Assembly (NCBI RefSeq): GCF_020907275.1
Contig: NZ_JAJJWI010000005.1
Location: 186,001-250,000, forward strand
DNA from: Pontibacter silvestris
Lineage (GTDB): Bacteria > Bacteroidota > Bacteroidia > Cytophagales > Hymenobacteraceae
Reading direction: 5' to 3'
Length of the DNA stretch: 64,000 nt
The position numbers and the translations under genes are program-made. Positions 60,999-64,000 of the stretch are shown here, one piece after another; positions within the stretch are counted from its first letter, which is position 1, and each line of letters starts with the position of its first letter. The notes below the pieces were generated by a model. The model was not told where the DNA came from. It did no database searches and worked only from the letters and a program-made list of their open reading frames with translations.

Positions 60999-62087
60999 AT
61001 GGTAGGGCGAATTTACAAAATGTTGGTGCTGTTACTATCTGTTATATTTGTCTCTTGTAATACAGATAAGGGCGATCAGGAGCGTATGGTAAATCTGCAG
61101 CAGGTTTCTAATAATGTAGAATCGCAACTGGAAAATTTAAGTGCAGCTATTGCTAAGTCGAAGCGCGACGGTAGTCTTTATGCCAGGCGAGCAGTGGTGC
61201 TATTGCGACGAGGAGAGTTAGATCAGGCGTTGCAGGACGCAGACAGAGCTGTTAAACTGACAAAAAATGAACCTGCCAGCCTCTTTGTGAAAGCACAGGT
61301 GTTGCGGGTGATGGGGCGAGAAGGCGAAGCATTGCCTCTTGCCTTACGGGCAGAGCGTAATTCTTACCAGAGCTCGTCTTTATATGTGCTTTTGGGGGAG
61401 ATGTACCTTCAGCGTCGGGATTATCAGAAAGCGTTGGTGTACTTGAATAAAGCTCAGGAGCTATCTCCTGCAGATGAATTTGCCTTCTATTATAAAGGAA
61501 GGGTGCTGGCAGCTACAGGAGACACGGCAAGGGCTGAACATTATTATAAACAAGCCCTGGAAAATGCTTCCTCTTTTATGGAGCCTCAGCGCGAGCTGGC
61601 AGGTATCTATATTGCGCAGGATGATTTTGCCATAGCAGGGACTTATATAAATGGAGCTATTAAACTAGCCCCTAATGATGGGCAGGTCCTTTATTATAAA
61701 GGCTTAAGTTATCTTTCAGCGCAAAAACCGGACAGTGCTCAGCAGTATTTTGTTAAAGCTCTGTCAGTGAATGATACGTTACAGGGAGCTAATTATCAGC
61801 TCGGTATTATGCGCCATAGCCAGGGAGACAATGCTGCAGCCATAGCACACCTGGAGAAGGTCGTTAGTAAAGTCTATATAAACAGGCCAAAGTATATGAC
61901 AACCCTTGCCAGTAGCTATGAGCGTACAGGCCAATATGCAAATTCGCTTGCTCAGTACCATCGATTAGTGAACATAGAACCCAGCTATACTTTTGCCTAT
62001 GAAAGCATAAGCCGTCTGAAGTATAAATTGAGTAGACCAAAACCTGATAGTACCAAGGTGCGTCAGGTTACAAGTGAAGAACAATAG
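60999..62087 (+). CDS. TPR-repeat lipoprotein
   Basis: A 362-residue lipoprotein with lipobox IFVSC (Cys ~20; the hydrophobic segment begins [10 protein letters not shown], so ATG 61020 is an alternative start). About eight TPR units span ~40-345, for example [60 protein letters not shown] and [20 protein letters not shown]. Probably a periplasmic or outer-membrane adaptor. It stands 14 bases before thrS and may be co-transcribed with it, a frequent arrangement for house-keeping genes but without known functional meaning. Confidence 0.82.
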   Translation: MVGRIYKMLVLLLSVIFVSCNTDKGDQERMVNLQQVSNNVESQLENLSAAIAKSKRDGSLYARRAVVLLRRGELDQALQDADRAVKLTKNEPASLFVKAQVLRVMGREGEALPLALRAERNSYQSSSLYVLLGEMYLQRRDYQKALVYLNKAQELSPADEFAFYYKGRVLAATGDTARAEHYYKQALENASSFMEPQRELAGIYIAQDDFAIAGTYINGAIKLAPNDGQVLYYKGLSYLSAQKPDSAQQYFVKALSVNDTLQGANYQLGIMRHSQGDNAAAIAHLEKVVSKVYINRPKYMTTLASSYERTGQYANSLAQYHRLVNIEPSYTFAYESISRLKYKLSRPKPDSTKVRQVTSEEQ

Positions 62088-62101
62088 ACAATAAGATAAT
62101 A

Positions 62102-64000
62102 ATGATCAACATCACACTGCCAGATGGCTCTGTACGCCAATATGAACAAGGCGTAACAAGCCTTGAGATTGCACAGAGCATAAGTGAAGGCTTAGCCCGT
62201 AATGTACTTGCTGCCAAAGTTAATGATACTGTCTGGGACCTTAGCCGCCCTATAAACCAGGATGCAACGGTACAGCTTCTCACCTGGAATGATGATTTAG
62301 GTAAAAATACTTTCTGGCACTCATCTGCACACTTGCTGGCTGAGGCACTGGAAGAACTGTATCCGGGTATAAAATTTGGTATTGGCCCTCCTGTAGAGAA
62401 TGGGTTCTATTATGATGTGGATCTTGGAGAACAACAGTTTTCTCAGGATGACTTTGCCAAAGTGGAGCAAAAAATGCTGGAACTTGCCCGCAATAAGAGT
62501 GAGTTTACCCGCAGAGAAGTTTCGAAGGCAGAGGCAGTAGATTACTTTACAGAGAAAGGTGATGAGTACAAGCTGGACCTGATAAAAGATCTGGCGGATG
62601 GCACTATCACATTTTATGAGCAAGGAAAGTTTGTAGACCTTTGCCGTGGGCCACACATCCCTAATACTAGCATTATTAAAGCTGCTAAAATTATGAATGT
62701 GGCTGGTGCGTACTGGCGTGGCGACGAAAACAGCAAACAGCTAACCCGCATATATGGCGTTACATTCCCAAAACAGAAAGAGCTGACAGAGTACCTGGAG
62801 CGCTTGGAAGAGGCTAAGAAACGTGACCACCGTAAATTGGGTAAGGAACTGGAACTGTTTGCCTTCTCTGAGAAGGTGGGAATGGGCTTGCCATTGTGGT
62901 TGCCAAAAGGCACACTGTTACGTGAGCGCTTAGAGCAGTTTATGCGTAAAGCGCAGACGCGTGCCGGATACCAGCCAGTAGTAACGCCTCATATAGCCAG
63001 CAAAGAGCTGTATGTTACATCCGGCCACTATGAGAAATACGGTGCAGATTCGTTTCAGCCAATTAAGACACCAAACGAAGGTGAAGAGTTCTTTCTGAAG
63101 CCAATGAACTGCCCTCACCACTGTGAGATATATAAAACTCGTCCGCGCTCTTATAAAGAGCTACCGGTGCGCCTGGCTGAGTTTGGAACTGTGTATCGTT
63201 ATGAGCAAAGTGGTGAGCTGCATGGCCTGACTCGTGTTCGTGGCTTTACACAGGATGATGCTCATATTTTTTGCCGCCCGGACCAGGTGAAAGATGAATT
63301 TACAAAAGTAATTGACCTGGTGTTGTATGTGTTTAAAGCGTTAGGTTTTGATGACTATACAGCACAAATATCCCTGCGTGACCCAGAAAACAAGCAAAAG
63401 TACATTGGCGGAGACGAAGCATGGGACAAGGCAGAGCGTGCTATTATAGAGGCAGCCGAAGAGAAAGGGTTAAGAACTGTAACCGAATTGGGTGAGGCTG
63501 CGTTTTACGGACCAAAGCTTGACTTTATGGTAAAGGATGCCCTTGGCCGTAAATGGCAGCTTGGAACTATTCAGGTAGATTACCAGTTACCAGAAAGGTT
63601 CCAGTTGGAATACATTGGTGCTGATAATCAAAAACATCGCCCGGTAATGATTCACCGTGCGCCATTTGGTTCTTTAGAGCGCTTTGTTGCCGTACTGATA
63701 GAACATTGTGGCGGTAATTTTCCACTGTGGCTGAGCCCGGAGCAATTTGCTATACTTCCGATCTCTGAAAAATATCACGATTTTGCACAACAGGTATATG
63801 ACCGATTGGCGCAGGAGGATATAAGAGGTTATGTAGATAACCGCGATGAGAAGATTGGACGTAAAATACGTGACGCTGAAGTTCGTAAAGTGCCATACAT
63901 GCTGATTGTAGGAGAGAAAGAGCAGGAGAATGGAGCCGTATCAGTACGTAAACATGGTGAAGGCGATTTAGGCAGCATGTTAGTGGAAGAGTATATCAGC
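62102..64000 (+). CDS. thrS: threonyl-tRNA synthetase (C-terminal end beyond window)
   Basis: The frame from ATG 62102 is open to the window end (633 codons; usual length ~645), so only the last few residues are missing. It charges tRNA-Thr. Domains: TGS (1-60, [16 protein letters not shown]); editing domain (~65-225) with [11 protein letters not shown] and the [10 protein letters not shown] motif; catalytic class II core with zinc ligands in [11 protein letters not shown], motif 2 around [18 protein letters not shown] and motif 3 in [12 protein letters not shown]; anticodon-binding domain from ~540 ([13 protein letters not shown]). All editing and zinc residues look intact. A T-box or other leader element was not seen in the 14-base gap to the TPR gene. 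Confidence 0.95.
   Translation, partial: MINITLPDGSVRQYEQGVTSLEIAQSISEGLARNVLAAKVNDTVWDLSRPINQDATVQLLTWNDDLGKNTFWHSSAHLLAEALEELYPGIKFGIGPPVENGFYYDVDLGEQQFSQDDFAKVEQKMLELARNKSEFTRREVSKAEAVDYFTEKGDEYKLDLIKDLADGTITFYEQGKFVDLCRGPHIPNTSIIKAAKIMNVAGAYWRGDENSKQLTRIYGVTFPKQKELTEYLERLEEAKKRDHRKLGKELELFAFSEKVGMGLPLWLPKGTLLRERLEQFMRKAQTRAGYQPVVTPHIASKELYVTSGHYEKYGADSFQPIKTPNEGEEFFLKPMNCPHHCEIYKTRPRSYKELPVRLAEFGTVYRYEQSGELHGLTRVRGFTQDDAHIFCRPDQVKDEFTKVIDLVLYVFKALGFDDYTAQISLRDPENKQKYIGGDEAWDKAERAIIEAAEEKGLRTVTELGEAAFYGPKLDFMVKDALGRKWQLGTIQVDYQLPERFQLEYIGADNQKHRPVMIHRAPFGSLERFVAVLIEHCGGNFPLWLSPEQFAILPISEKYHDFAQQVYDRLAQEDIRGYVDNRDEKIGRKIRDAEVRKVPYMLIVGEKEQENGAVSVRKHGEGDLGSMLVEEYIS

Noticed and set aside
1..64000. 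tRNA, rRNA, CRISPR arrays, integrases or complete insertion sequences
   Set aside because: I looked for TTCGA-type T-loops, spaced identical repeats and transposase motifs and found no convincing case; a covariance-model scan would be more sensitive than reading by eye.

Overview
The window looks like a chromosomal segment of a Bacteroidota member of the Cytophagales, most like Hymenobacteraceae (Pontibacter-type). The basis is the set of lineage-typical families: three very large secreted proteins ending in type IX secretion (Por) sorting tails, a HYC_CC_PP protein, a DUF4270 lipoprotein, a kelch lipoprotein, LytS/LytTR sensor pairs, an OMP_b-brl_3 outer-membrane barrel, a short ParE and Bacteroidota-style ParC. 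Starts rarely show a Shine-Dalgarno, and a few TAnnTTTG-like -7 elements are visible. No rRNA, tRNA, CRISPR, phage or complete insertion sequence was recognised. The genus is inference.

Layout. 1-3951 (minus): the end of a heavy-metal efflux cluster, with a TolC-family protein (partial), a CusA-type RND pump split into two frames, and a HYC_CC_PP protein. 4285-4800: a thioredoxin-fold protein. 4913-11713 (minus): a complete six-gene ebo cluster in the order eboA-B-C-D-E-F. This is a conserved 'metabolite traffic' cluster whose biochemistry is poorly defined. 12272-13918 (plus): a short glucan-phosphorylase (GT35) homologue in which the PLP lysine position is Thr. 14046-19042 (minus): a secreted M36 peptidase and the dipeptidase PepD. 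19238-19875: a broken Mx-type metallopeptidase. 19944-21935: a secreted amidohydrolase and a small Rof-like protein. 22003-25597 (minus): alpha-glucan/trehalose metabolism, with a frameshifted malto-oligosyltrehalose trehalohydrolase and a GH13 alpha-glucosidase. 25817-28860 (minus): a small exported protein, methylglyoxal synthase, an old-yellow-enzyme reductase and a GNAT protein. 29060-44234 (plus): a surface and sensing block consisting of DUF4270 and kelch lipoproteins, kinase/LytTR pair 1, an S8 T9SS protease, a DUF4197 protein, an outer-membrane barrel, and kinase/LytTR pair 2. 44556-46588 (minus): a pirin-like protein, an unknown protein and an intradiol dioxygenase. 47362-47984 (minus): a relic in which the 5' part of a circularly permuted type-2 ATP-grasp gene is joined to the 3' end of a transglutaminase gene. 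48419-52243: a secreted nuclease with three lamin-tail-like repeats. 52325-55017 (minus): an exonuclease/GIY-YIG fusion and an AI-2E-type transporter. 55374-64000 (plus): parE-parC, two TPR proteins and thrS (cut by the window end).

The observations most worth follow-up are: the complete ebo cluster, including an EboF with substituted metal ligands; the phosphorylase homologue lacking the PLP lysine; the decayed ATP-grasp/transglutaminase/Mx-peptidase relics, which look like remains of one amidoligase-type system; the two sensor-kinase/LytTR pairs with proline-rich outer loops flanking secreted proteins and a barrel with a proline-rich tail; and a Cys/His module placed just before the T9SS tail. 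Intergenic regions are rich in long, near-perfect inverted repeats that probably act as bidirectional terminators, several of them overlapping stop codons.
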